Source of the DNA: Pseudomonas sp. 31-12 | GTDB taxonomy: Bacteria > Pseudomonadota > Gammaproteobacteria > Pseudomonadales > Pseudomonadaceae | Length of the DNA: 64,000 bases | Assembly: GCF_003151075.1 (NCBI RefSeq) | Contig: NZ_CP029482.1 | Location: forward strand, 1,550,001 to 1,614,000 | Direction of reading: 5' to 3' | In this document: one piece after another, positions 56,160 through 64,000 of the stretch | How positions within the stretch are numbered: position 1 is the stretch's first letter | Layout: each line of letters opens with the position of its first letter | Translations under genes and position numbers: made by a program | Notes under the pieces: model-generated | What the model was told of the DNA's origin: nothing | The model's input: the letters and a program-made list of their open reading frames with translations, nothing else | The model's database searches: none

Positions 56160-57773
56160 TCAGGCCTCAAGGCCGAGGATGTCGCGAGCCACGGCTTCGG
56201 CAATCCGAATCCCGTCGACACCCGCCGACAGAATCCCGCCTGCATAACCCGCACCTTCACCCGCCGGGAACAGACCTTTCACGTTCAGGCTCTGCATCGA
56301 CTCGTTACGGGTAATCCGTAATGGTGACGACGTACGTGTCTCGATCCCGGTCAACACCGCGTCATGCAGCGAGTAACCGCGAATCTGCTTCTCGAATGCC
56401 GGCAAGGCTTCACGAATGGCTTCGATGGCAAACGCCGGCAGCGCCAGCGACAGATCACCCAAGGCAACGCCCGGCTTGTAGGACGGTTCAACACTGCCCA
56501 ACTCGGTGGACGGTTTGCCCGCAATAAAGTCGCCAACCAGTTGCGCTGGTGCTTCGTAGTTGCTGCCACCCAGCACGTAAGCGTGGGATTCCAGGCGTTC
56601 CTGCAACTCGATACCCGCCAGCGGGCCGCCCGGGTAGTCGACTTCCGGGGTGATCCCGACGACGATCCCGGAGTTGGCGTTGCGCTCGTTACGCGAGTAT
56701 TGGCTCATGCCGTTGGTGACCACGCGGCCGGGCTCGGACGTCGCCGCCACCACGGTGCCGCCCGGGCACATGCAGAAGCTGTACACCGAGCGACCGTTCT
56801 TGGCGTGGTGCACCAGTTTGTAGTCGGCCGCCCCGAGTTTCGGGTGGCCGGCGTATTTGCCGAGGCGCGCGCGGTCGATCAGCGACTGCGGGTGCTCGAT
56901 GCGGAAACCCACCGAGAACGGCTTGGCCTCCATGTACACACCACGGCTGTGGAGCATGCGGAAGGTGTCCCGGGCGCTGTGGCCCAAGGCCAGAATCACG
57001 TGTTTCGAATGAATCTGTTCGCCGCCATTGAGCTCGACACCGACCAGTTGGCCGTCCTCGATCAACACGTCGGTGACCCGCTGCTGGAAGCGTACTTCGC
57101 CGCCCAGCGCGCGAATCTGCTCACGCATGTTTTCCACAACGCCGGTCAGACGGAACGTACCGATGTGCGGTTTGCTGACGTAGAGGATTTCTTCCGGCGC
57201 GCCGGCTTTTACGAACTCATGCAGGACCTTGCGACCGATGAATTTCGGGTCCTTGATCTGACTGTAGAGCTTGCCGTCGGAGAACGTTCCCGCGCCGCCT
57301 TCACCAAATTGCACGTTCGACTCTGGGTTGAGCACGCTTTTACGCCACAGGCCCCAGGTGTCTTTGGTGCGCTGGCGGACTTCGGTGCCACGTTCGAGGA
57401 TGATCGGCTTGAAGCCCATTTGCGCCAGCAGCAGCCCGGCGAAAATCCCGCACGGACCGAAACCCACGACGACAGGACGTTGCTCAAGATCAGCCGGGGC
57501 CTGGCCGACCACTTTGTAGCTGACATCCGGCGCTACGTTGACGTTACGGTCATCGGCGAACTTGTGCAGCAATGCGGCCTCATCCTTGGCGGTGAGGTCG
57601 ATGGTGTAGATGAAGCACAGTTCAGAGGACTTTTTGCGCGCATCGTAGCTGCGCTTGAACAAGGTGAAATCGAGCAGGTCATCGCTGGCGATGCCCAGGC
57701 GCTGCACGATGGCAGGGCGCAGGTCTTCATCGGGATGGTCGATCGGCAACTTGAGTTCGGTGATTCGTAACAT
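56160..57773 (-). CDS. FAD-dependent oxidoreductase (COG2509 type)
   Basis: 537 residues from ATG 57773. N-terminal domain of about 95 residues with ELKLPIDHPDEDLRPAI, then the dinucleotide-binding VVVGFGPCGIFAGLLLAQ (about 100-117) with the ERG acid end of beta-2 (PIILERGTEV). Later GIETRTSSPLRI and a C-terminal FPAGEGAGYAGGILSAGVDG, matching uncharacterised flavoproteins distantly related to glutamate synthase small subunits. Physiological substrate unknown. Cytoplasmic. Confidence 0.88.
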   Translation of the reverse strand: MLRITELKLPIDHPDEDLRPAIVQRLGIASDDLLDFTLFKRSYDARKKSSELCFIYTIDLTAKDEAALLHKFADDRNVNVAPDVSYKVVGQAPADLEQRPVVVGFGPCGIFAGLLLAQMGFKPIILERGTEVRQRTKDTWGLWRKSVLNPESNVQFGEGGAGTFSDGKLYSQIKDPKFIGRKVLHEFVKAGAPEEILYVSKPHIGTFRLTGVVENMREQIRALGGEVRFQQRVTDVLIEDGQLVGVELNGGEQIHSKHVILALGHSARDTFRMLHSRGVYMEAKPFSVGFRIEHPQSLIDRARLGKYAGHPKLGAADYKLVHHAKNGRSVYSFCMCPGGTVVAATSEPGRVVTNGMSQYSRNERNANSGIVVGITPEVDYPGGPLAGIELQERLESHAYVLGGSNYEAPAQLVGDFIAGKPSTELGSVEPSYKPGVALGDLSLALPAFAIEAIREALPAFEKQIRGYSLHDAVLTGIETRTSSPLRITRNESMQSLNVKGLFPAGEGAGYAGGILSAGVDGIRIAEAVARDILGLEA

Positions 57774-57867
57774 GACAGGATCCGGTTCGCGGGGCGCACA
57801 ACTGCGCCAAGGCGTTTGAAGGCGGCGATTATAAGCCCCAAACGCCGGTCCCGTGAGGCAAAAACGA

Positions 57868-58521
57868 TCAGTCGTTACGCGAGCCGCCGAAATACCCGCA
57901 ACCGCGTTGCACCTGGCCATCGATGCGCAGTTCGGCGCTCATGTGCTGGACGCTGCCGGTGCTGCTGTCGACGCAACGTTGCGGCGCAACCCACAGTTCG
58001 ATGTGCTGGTTATTGGCTTCGGTGCTGAGATTGAAGCGGCCGTCGCCCAGCTGTTCTTCAACGTACGGCACGGCCAGGGGCGGCTGACCGGCGCGGTCGA
58101 TGACCATGCCTTTGCCGCTGACCTTGACGTTCCACTCGGGCGAGTGGCCGGCGGCGCGCAGGATCAGCAGTTTGAAATTGGGATCGTCGCAGGCGGTGCC
58201 CGAGCGTTCGACGCGGTACAGCTGCTCAAGATCAAGGCGGCTGTCGACGATTCGCCCACGCACATCGGCGAACAGCTTGCCCTGGGCATCGGCGAGGGTC
58301 GCGGCCTCTTGCAGGACGCTGGTGCCGCCGCTGTCATTGACCACATAGCTGCGTTGTTCATTGCACGGCTGGAACAGCAGCTTGCCGTCCGCCGCCGTCA
58401 GCAGGCCCTGCATGCGGGTCTGGCCCACGTGGGAGGCATTTTCACGCGAGCCCTCCAGCAAACTGCAGGCTGCGAACAACGGAAGCAGGGCAACAAGGAC
58501 TAAGGAACGGGCAACACGCAT
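57868..58521 (-). CDS. COG3650-type envelope lipoprotein
   Basis: 217 residues from ATG 58521. Lipobox LLPLFAACSLLEG (Cys 19). Two homologous parts: CNEQRSYVVNDSG near residue 53 and a second C-terminal part with the four Cys CGYFGG, matching the COG3650 (NirE-like) periplasmic lipoprotein family. Function unknown. Follows the FAD oxidoreductase in the same orientation. Confidence 0.78.
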   Translation of the reverse strand: MRVARSLVLVALLPLFAACSLLEGSRENASHVGQTRMQGLLTAADGKLLFQPCNEQRSYVVNDSGGTSVLQEAATLADAQGKLFADVRGRIVDSRLDLEQLYRVERSGTACDDPNFKLLILRAAGHSPEWNVKVSGKGMVIDRAGQPPLAVPYVEEQLGDGRFNLSTEANNQHIELWVAPQRCVDSSTGSVQHMSAELRIDGQVQRGCGYFGGSRND

Positions 58522-58580
58522 CTTTGGCTCTCCAGACAAGTGCCGCCACGTTACGCAGCCTGACCGTTCATCACAAGGGT

Positions 58581-59180
58581 TTAGCCCACGTGAAAGGTCT
58601 GGCCTGTTTGCAGGCCTTCCACACTTTTGGCGTAGGCCAATGCCACATCCGCTGCGGGAACCGGCTTGTAGCCCCGGAAGTACGGCGCGTAACTGCCCAT
58701 GGCTTCGAGCAGAACGGTCGGGCTGATCGAGTTCACCCGCAAGCCGCGAGGCAGTTCGATGGCCGCTGCACGCACGAAGCTGTCCAGCGCGCCGTTGACC
58801 AATGCCGCCGAGGCGCCGCTGCGAATCGGATCGTGGCTGAGCACGCCGGTGGTGAAGGTGAACGAGGCGCCGTCATTGGCGAATTCACGGCCGATCAACA
58901 GTAGGTTGACCTGGCCCATCAGCTTGTCTTTGAGACCCAGCGCAAAGCTTTCTTCGCTCATTTCATCCAGTGGCGCAAAGGTGACATTGCCGGCGGCGCA
59001 GACCAGGGCATCGAACTTGCCGGTTTGCTCGAACAGCTTGCGGATCGAGGCGCTGTCGCTGATATCCACATTGAAATCGCCGCTGTTACGGCCGATGCGG
59101 ATGATTTCATGACGCTGGGACAGCTCCTTGTCGACCGCTGAACCGATGGTGCCGCCTGCGCCTATCAAAAGAATTTTCAT
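58581..59180 (-). CDS. Atypical short-chain dehydrogenase without Tyr-Lys pair
   Basis: 199 residues from ATG 59180. Rossmann glycine motif GAGGTIGSAV (about 7-16) and the SDR fold to GLRVNSISPTVLLEAM. In the YxxxK position it has SAALVNGALDSF, so neither Tyr nor Lys is present, and the enzyme cannot use the usual SDR chemistry. This version is familiar as a small Pseudomonas SDR of unknown function. Divergent from a LysR regulator 105 bases away. Confidence 0.85.
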   Translation of the reverse strand: MKILLIGAGGTIGSAVDKELSQRHEIIRIGRNSGDFNVDISDSASIRKLFEQTGKFDALVCAAGNVTFAPLDEMSEESFALGLKDKLMGQVNLLLIGREFANDGASFTFTTGVLSHDPIRSGASAALVNGALDSFVRAAAIELPRGLRVNSISPTVLLEAMGSYAPYFRGYKPVPAADVALAYAKSVEGLQTGQTFHVG

Positions 59181-59285
59181 CGTGCTGTTCCTCGAAGTGG
59201 TTGAACGAGGTTGCAGTCTAGAGTGGTTTTTTCCGTTGATAAGCGCGCTAATAGGCAACCTTTGGTTTTCAAATGGAAACAATCC

Positions 59286-60200
59286 ATGAGCGAGATGGAT
59301 GATCTGGCGGCGTTTGCGGTGTTGATCGAAGCGGGCAGTTTCACGCTGGCGGCGCAACAATTGGGCTGCAGCAAGGGGCAACTGTCCAAGCGCATCAGCT
59401 TGTTGGAAACACGATTCTGCGTCGTATTGCTGCAACGCACCACCCGCCGTTTGAGTTTGACGGCGGCCGGCGCGGCACTGTTGCCACAAGCCCAAGCGCT
59501 GGTCGTACAAGTCGAGAAGGCGCGTCAGGCATTGGCTCGGTTGAAGGACGATATGGCCGGGCCGGTGCGTATGACGGTGCCGGTTTCGCTGGGGGAAACT
59601 TTCTTCGATGGCTTGTTGCTGGAGTTTTCCGGCAAGTACCCCGAAGTGCAGATCGAGCTGGACCTGAGCAACAGCTACCGTGATCTGTCCCGCGACGGTT
59701 TTGATCTGGCGGTTCGCGCGGATGTCAGTAATGACGAACGCCTGGTTGCCCGACCGCTGCTGGCCTGGCACGAAATGACCTGCGCCAGCCCGGCCTATCT
59801 CGAACAGTACGGCGAGCCGCAGACGCCTCATGCGTTGGCTGAACATCGCTGCCTGCTCAACAGCCATTACAGCGGCCGCGAAGAATGGCTTTATCACCAG
59901 CAGCACGAATTGCTACGGGTGCGGGTCTCGGGACCGTTTGCCAGCAATCACTACAGCCTGCTGAAAAAAGCAGCGCTGGCCGGTGCCGGCATTGCGCGGT
60001 TGCCTTCTTACCTGCTGCAAGCGGAATTGGCTGACGGACGCTTGCGCTGGCTCCTGCGCGATTATCAAACGCGGAGCATGCCGATGTACCTGGTGCATCC
60101 GTATCAGGGCGGCCTGCCGAAACGCACGCAAGTGCTGGCGGACTATCTCATCGACTGGTTCAAGCGCAGCGGCGAGGCGTTGGCGCGTCTTCAGCAATAG
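59286..60200 (+). CDS. LysR-type transcriptional regulator, divergent from the SDR
   Basis: 304 residues from ATG 59286. Winged helix-turn-helix at the N-terminus (about 6-62: FAVLIEAGSFTLAAQQLGCS then KGQLSKRISLLETRF), then a periplasmic-binding-protein-like effector domain (about 90-295). Overlapping divergent promoters make the SDR gene the expected target. Effector unknown. Upstream frame to 59211 is rejected. Confidence 0.92.
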   Translation: MSEMDDLAAFAVLIEAGSFTLAAQQLGCSKGQLSKRISLLETRFCVVLLQRTTRRLSLTAAGAALLPQAQALVVQVEKARQALARLKDDMAGPVRMTVPVSLGETFFDGLLLEFSGKYPEVQIELDLSNSYRDLSRDGFDLAVRADVSNDERLVARPLLAWHEMTCASPAYLEQYGEPQTPHALAEHRCLLNSHYSGREEWLYHQQHELLRVRVSGPFASNHYSLLKKAALAGAGIARLPSYLLQAELADGRLRWLLRDYQTRSMPMYLVHPYQGGLPKRTQVLADYLIDWFKRSGEALARLQQ

Positions 60201-60217
60201 CAACCCACCCTAATCCC

Positions 60218-60307
60218 TGTGGGAGCGAGCCTGCTCGCGATAGCAGTCTATCAGTCAACATTGATGGTGAATGACACGCCGCTATCGCGAGCAGGCTCGC
60301 TCCCACA
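60218..60307. repeat. REP doublet (type 1, gagcctgctcgcga)
   Basis: tgtgggagcgagcctgctcg and reverse complement, spacer about 40 bases, between the LysR gene and the bufferin operon end. Confidence 0.9.
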
Positions 60308-60330
60308 GGGGACTTCATCGTTCTCGCGTT

Positions 60331-60825
60331 CTAGCGAGCGTAACGCCTGGCGATCAGGTGATCGATCGACAATTTCCCCGGCCCGGTCGCCATCAGGTAC
60401 AACAACACCGCCGCCCAGGTGCCGTGGGTTGGGTAGGCATCGGGGTACACGAACAGCTGAATGGTCAGGGTCATGCCCAGCAATGCCAGTGCGGAAAACC
60501 GAGTGGCGAAGCCGATCAGGATCAGCAACGGGAAGAAATGTTCGGCGAAGGCGGCCAGGTGCGCTGCCAGTTCCGGGGACAGCAGCGGCACGTGGTACTC
60601 GCTCTGGAACAACGGAATGGTCGAGTCCGCCAGATGTGGCACGCCAAGCTGGAAGGAGCCGTCGAACAGGTCGATGGCCAAGCCTTCGACCTTGGTTTGC
60701 CCGGACTTCCAGAACACTGCCGCGATGGAGAAGCGCGCGATAAAAGCGATCAGGCTGTGGGGAATCATCTCCAGCAGTGCGATGGCGCGAGTGATGGGGT
60801 TCTGCGATTCAGTACGGATGTTCAT
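60331..60825 (-). CDS. bufD: DoxX-family membrane protein (BufD-like)
   Basis: 164 residues. Four hydrophobic helices typical of DoxX (FIARFSIAAVFWKSGQTKVEG, LAAFAEHFFPLLILIGFATRF, SALALLGMTLTIQLFVYP, and WAAVLLYLMATG). Found as the last member of bufferin operons (bufA-B-C-D), probably a membrane quinone or metal-related partner. Overlaps the BufC gene end by four bases. Confidence 0.85.
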   Translation of the reverse strand: MNIRTESQNPITRAIALLEMIPHSLIAFIARFSIAAVFWKSGQTKVEGLAIDLFDGSFQLGVPHLADSTIPLFQSEYHVPLLSPELAAHLAAFAEHFFPLLILIGFATRFSALALLGMTLTIQLFVYPDAYPTHGTWAAVLLYLMATGPGKLSIDHLIARRYAR

Positions 60826-61583
60826 GGCGATACCTTGTTGTCATGCAAGTAAGTGATGGCGTTGCGGCTGATCAGCAGCGCCAGGGTTTGGCTGAGGTCA
60901 AAGGCGGGGGCGGCTTCCAGCGCCTGCATCAGTGACCGGCCGTTTTGCAGGTTCTGGATGAACGCACTGGCACCCTCATCGATGGCGAATACTTCAACGT
61001 CCAGGCCATTGCGCAGCACCAGCGCGTGTTGTCCCTGGTGCAGATCAATCCCCGCCAGCGTCGCTTCCTGTTGATGCGCAGCCCAGATCGCGACCACCGC
61101 GAAAGCTGAATTCAACAGGTTGATAGAGGGGTGAAGTTCGACAGTGAGCTCGCTCAGGGCTTGCGGATCGGCGAGCGCTGCCGCGATCTGTTCGTGACCC
61201 AATGGCTGCGCATCGGCGGCGTGATAGGCCATGACTCGCAGGCGCTCCAACCGAGCGACATCGGCCAGATAAGGCACGCTGTCGGCGGGCGCAAAGCCTT
61301 CGATGAAGGCTGCGAAATCATGACCGTAGCCATTCATCAAAGGGCTGCGGGGCGGGGTGTTTTGCACATAGATCCCGGCCATGGCCCGGAAGAACGCCTC
61401 TGCGACCAATTGCACAACCACGGGGTAACTGTCCGCGAGCGCGTTGATCAGCGAGCCCTGCACATTGTTGCGATACACCGCGAAACGGCTGGAGGGATCG
61501 GCGCCATTTGGGCTGAATAATCCGTCGGGGCAGGGCTGCTCCGGATCGAGCAGGGCGGCCGCGAACTCGGCGTGATTGCTCAT
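60822..61583 (-). CDS. bufC: DUF2063 partner protein of the bufferin MNIO (BufC-like)
   Basis: 253 residues from ATG 61583. N-terminal DUF2063 domain with [20 protein letters not shown] (about 40-60), which binds the leader peptide of MNIO substrates; C-terminal part is less conserved. Pairs with the DUF692 enzyme whose gene ends 4 bases into it (61580-61583). Cytoplasmic. Confidence 0.88.
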   Translation of the reverse strand: MSNHAEFAAALLDPEQPCPDGLFSPNGADPSSRFAVYRNNVQGSLINALADSYPVVVQLVAEAFFRAMAGIYVQNTPPRSPLMNGYGHDFAAFIEGFAPADSVPYLADVARLERLRVMAYHAADAQPLGHEQIAAALADPQALSELTVELHPSINLLNSAFAVVAIWAAHQQEATLAGIDLHQGQHALVLRNGLDVEVFAIDEGASAFIQNLQNGRSLMQALEAAPAFDLSQTLALLISRNAITYLHDNKVSP

Positions 61584-62434
61584 GGCCGAACCTCGGCGCA
61601 CTGCAACAACTCGTCAGCCTGACGTGCTTCGGCGTGCAACACGCTGAAGGCCGGCAGCTGATTGTCGCGTTCGATCAGCGTCGCCATCGGGCCGACACGC
61701 TCCAGCACTTGCACGTACAGCGCCCAAACGGCGTTGTCGATGGGCGCGCCGTGATCGTCGATCAGCAGGCGGTCACCGAGGCTGTCGGTGTCTTCGGCAA
61801 ATCCGGCCAGATGAATCTCACCGACGGCGTGAAGAGGCAGGGCGTCGATGTAGGCCACAGGATCGCGTTGATGATTGATGCTCGACACATAGACGTTGTT
61901 CACGTCCAGCAACAACCCGCAACCGGTTCGGCGAATGACTTCGCTGATGAAGTCGGCCTCATCGATCGTCGAATGCTTGAACGCCAGGTACGTCGCCGGG
62001 TTCTCCAGCAGCATTGGGCGCTTGAGCATGTTCTGTATCTGATCGATGTGTTCGCAGACGCGGTTCAGCGTGGCGTTGTCGTACGCCAGCGGCAGCAGAT
62101 CATTGAGGAACACCGGGCCATGGCTGGACCAGGCCAGGTGTTCGGAAAAGGAGTGGGGTTGATAGCGCTCGATCAGCTCGGCAAGGCGTTGCAGGTGTTG
62201 AATGTCCAGCGGACCTTCGGCACCGATGGACAGCCCGACGCCATGCAGCGATAGCGGATACTGCTCGCGGATCAACCCCAGGTAGTGATGAAACGGGCCG
62301 CCGGCCACCATGTAGTTTTCGGCGTGGACTTCGAAGAACCCGATGTCCGGTTGCGAACCGAGCACTTCGCGCAAGTGCCCGGTCTTGAGCCCCAGTCCGG
62401 CGCGGGGCGGGAGCCCGAACGTTGATTGGTTCAT
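61580..62434 (-). CDS. bufB: DUF692 multinuclear iron oxygenase (BufB-like)
   Basis: 284 residues from ATG 62434 (GTG 62443 would add three). TIM-barrel DUF692/MNIO. Iron ligands expected: the Glu in [10 protein letters not shown] (about 35-44), His in SLHGVGLS, Asp and Glu in LLENPATY and [12 protein letters not shown], and HLAGFAED near the C-terminus. Members such as MbnB and BufB oxidise Cys in a precursor peptide; in bufferins Cys becomes thiooxazole. Likely substrate is the upstream 102-residue peptide. Confidence 0.92.
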   Translation of the reverse strand: MNQSTFGLPPRAGLGLKTGHLREVLGSQPDIGFFEVHAENYMVAGGPFHHYLGLIREQYPLSLHGVGLSIGAEGPLDIQHLQRLAELIERYQPHSFSEHLAWSSHGPVFLNDLLPLAYDNATLNRVCEHIDQIQNMLKRPMLLENPATYLAFKHSTIDEADFISEVIRRTGCGLLLDVNNVYVSSINHQRDPVAYIDALPLHAVGEIHLAGFAEDTDSLGDRLLIDDHGAPIDNAVWALYVQVLERVGPMATLIERDNQLPAFSVLHAEARQADELLQCAEVRP

Positions 62435-62460
62435 GGTCGACACTCAGGCTGGGAGGCGGA

Positions 62461-62769
62461 TCAGGCTTTGGCTTTGAAGGCTTCCATTTGACCGAAACCG
62501 GTCGGCGAGGTCTTGCTTTCGGTGGTGGCGCAGGTGCCTTTAGGAACCAGTTTCCAGGCGTTTGGCTGGTAGTCGGTTTTCGCGGTGCCTGCGCAGGTGG
62601 TGCCCGCGCCAGCAGCGCAATCGTTATGACCTTTCATGGCCACGCCGAAGCATTTTTCCATGTTGCTGTTGTCGGCGGCCTGGACGGTGGAGACAGCGGC
62701 CATGCTCAGCGCAGAACCAAGGGCCAGAACGAGGGCGGTAGCGGACAGGGTGCGGGTGGTAGCAGTCAT
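62461..62769 (-). CDS. bufA: Bufferin precursor (DUF2282), BufA1-like
   Basis: 102 residues. Sec-type signal peptide (cleavage after about Ala31) in place of a classical RiPP leader, then a mature part with exactly four Cys at 40, 51, 59 and 80 (EKCFG, NDCAAG, TTCAG, GTCATT), the DUF2282 pattern. In this family the Cys are modified by BufB/BufC and the secreted product binds copper. A GTAACG element near 62847-62852 upstream may be the -35 of an ECF-sigma promoter. Confidence 0.9.
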   Translation of the reverse strand: MTATTRTLSATALVLALGSALSMAAVSTVQAADNSNMEKCFGVAMKGHNDCAAGAGTTCAGTAKTDYQPNAWKLVPKGTCATTESKTSPTGFGQMEAFKAKA

Positions 62770-62898
62770 GATGTTTCTCCGTTGTTTGAGTTTTGGTAAG
62801 CCGCGTTTGTGCTGGCTTACCCCTCTAGAGAAAGGTCATCGTGATGCGTTACAGCCCAATGCAAACTTTTTTAAAAAACCTCAAAACACCACAATCCC

Positions 62899-62987
62899 TG
62901 TGGGAGCGAGCTTGCTCGCGATAGCGGTGGGTCATCCAACATCTTTGGTGAATGTGATATCGCATCGCGAGCAGGCTCGCTCCCACA
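62899..62987. repeat. REP doublet (type 1)
   Basis: tgtgggagcgagcttgctcg and reverse complement, spacer about 40 bases, beyond the bufferin promoter. Confidence 0.88.
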
Positions 62988-63021
62988 GGGGATTTTCATC
63001 GTTAGCGAGTTTGTGTCCGGC

Positions 63022-63050
63022 AAAAAAAACGGCCCGAAGGCCGTTTTTTG
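63022..63050 (-). terminator. Terminator after braG
   Basis: AAAAAACGGCC-TTCG-GGCCGTTTTTTTT on the minus strand, 15 bases after the braG stop, with a long T run. Confidence 0.9.
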
Positions 63051-63064
63051 TTTACCGCAAAGAC

Positions 63065-63766
63065 TCAACCACCCAGATACGCTTCGCGCACTTTCGGATC
63101 AGTCAGCAGGGCTTCCCCGGTGCCGGTCATCACCACCCGGCCGTTCTCCAGAACGTAGGCGCGGTCGGCGATTTTCAGCGCCTGGTTGGCGTTCTGCTCT
63201 ACCAGGAACACGGTCACGCCATCCTTGCGCAGCTGTTCGATGATGTCGAAGATCTGCTGGATGATGATCGGTGCCAGGCCCAACGATGGCTCGTCGAGCA
63301 GCAGCAGTTTGGGTTTGCTCATCAGCGCACGGCCGATGGCGAGCATTTGCTGCTCGCCGCCGGACATGGTGCCGCCACGTTGGGCAAAGCGTTCTTTCAG
63401 GCGTGGGAAAAGTTCGAGAACCTTGTCCATCTGTTCCTGATAATCGCCCTTGTTGGTGAAGAACCCGCCCATGGACAGGTTCTCTTCCACGGTCAGACGG
63501 GCAAACACCCGACGACCTTCCGGCACGACCGCAATGCTTTTACGCATGATCTGCGACGAATCCTGGCCGACGAGCTCTTCGCCCATGTAACGTATGCTGC
63601 CGCTGTGGGCTTGCGGCGAACCGCAGAGGGTCATCAGCAAGGTCGACTTGCCGGCACCGTTGGCGCCGATCAGGGTCACGATCTCGCCCTGACGGACTTC
63701 GACGTTGACGCTGTGCAGCGCCTGGATCTTGCCGTAGAAGGTGGAAACGTTTTCGAATTGCAGCAT
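63065..63766 (-). CDS. braG: Branched-chain amino acid ABC transporter ATPase (BraG/LivF)
   Basis: 233 residues. Walker A GANGAGKSTLLM (about 34), signature SGGEQQMLAIGRALM, Walker B LLLLDEPSLGLAP. The LivF/BraG subfamily N-terminus LQFENVSTFYGKIQALHSVN fits. Last gene of the bra operon; its ATG follows the braF stop directly (TAA ATG), so coupling is expected. Own strong terminator downstream. Confidence 0.95.
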   Translation of the reverse strand: MLQFENVSTFYGKIQALHSVNVEVRQGEIVTLIGANGAGKSTLLMTLCGSPQAHSGSIRYMGEELVGQDSSQIMRKSIAVVPEGRRVFARLTVEENLSMGGFFTNKGDYQEQMDKVLELFPRLKERFAQRGGTMSGGEQQMLAIGRALMSKPKLLLLDEPSLGLAPIIIQQIFDIIEQLRKDGVTVFLVEQNANQALKIADRAYVLENGRVVMTGTGEALLTDPKVREAYLGG

Positions 63767-64000
63767 TTACGCTTCCCCCAGGTAGGCTTTGATCACTTCA
63801 GGATTGTCGCGAATCTGTTCCGGCGTACCGTCGGCCAGAGGCGTGCCCTGGTTGATCACGACGATGTGGTCGGAAATGCTCATGACCAGTTTCATGTCAT
63901 GTTCGATCAGCAGCACGGTGACGTTGTGCTCTTCACGCAGCATGCTGATCAGCGCCTTGAGGTCCTCGGTTTCCTTCGGGTTCAGGCCGGCGGCCGGTTC
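63767..64000 (-). CDS. braF: Branched-chain amino acid ABC transporter ATPase (BraF/LivG), C-terminal part
   Basis: The visible 77 residues run off the right edge: EPAAGLNPKETEDLKALISM (D-loop side of the ATPase), then LLIEHDMKLVMSISDHIVVI with the H-loop His, and the end YLGEA. This is the LivG family C-terminus. Partner of BraG, coupled to it without any gap. Confidence 0.93.
   Translation of the reverse strand, partial: EPAAGLNPKETEDLKALISMLREEHNVTVLLIEHDMKLVMSISDHIVVINQGTPLADGTPEQIRDNPEVIKAYLGEA

Overview
The window is a stretch of high-GC chromosome from a Pseudomonas of the fluorescens group. Evidence: Pseudomonas-type gene sets (kup, mprF with its hydrolase partner, quiP, an aotJQMOP-order transport operon, braF/braG at the right edge), two initiator tRNAs, CTG-N10-CAG LexA boxes, and about fifteen REP-type palindromic doublets between genes. 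Almost everything is core or lineage-core; the accessory part is small and sits mainly at 51.4-53.4 kb.

Layout. 0-6 kb: partial RhlG-like reductase, DUF1456 protein, a pseudouridine-synthase-like protein with an altered active site, GNAT, rimO, kup. 6-7.2 kb: a DUF3077 gene with a structured upstream region, and a lone Phd/YefM antitoxin. 7.4-11.3 kb: mprF and a VirJ/AcvB-type hydrolase (aminoacyl-phosphatidylglycerol synthesis and turnover). 11.6-13.3 kb: two initiator tRNAs and dinB behind a LexA box. 13.4-22.5 kb: lipoprotein, proS, ampG, ATL protein, DUF481 protein, YwqK repeat protein, cold-shock protein, dcd. 22.6-33.1 kb: the ligase-associated DNA repair set (pdeM, lhr, ATP ligase, MBL exonuclease), split by a five-gene arginine/ornithine-type ABC operon flanked by REP doublets. 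33.4-38.9 kb: quiP, a glutathione transferase relic, isochorismatase-fold protein, SEC-C proteins. 39-42.5 kb: two tandem OmpA-domain lipoproteins whose Shine-Dalgarno sites are buried in hairpins, DUF1145 and collagen-like genes, CopD. 42.5-51.4 kb: dinG (LexA box), GH50-like hydrolase, serine hydrolase, a third OmpA-domain lipoprotein, pdxH, glycine-zipper lipoprotein. 51.4-53.4 kb: an AT-richer bacteriocin locus with a colicin E3-type rRNase interrupted by an in-frame TGA, its immunity gene, and a frameshifted small gene. 53.5-60.2 kb: nhaA, cysteine synthase-family enzyme, FAD oxidoreductase, lipoprotein, SDR/LysR pair. 60.3-62.8 kb: a bufferin (copper RiPP) operon. 63-64 kb: braG and the end of braF.

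The observations most worth following are the paired hairpin leaders of the OmpA lipoproteins, the structured region before the DUF3077 gene, and the interrupted E3-type bacteriocin. All calls come from reading sequence and family memory; no database search was run.
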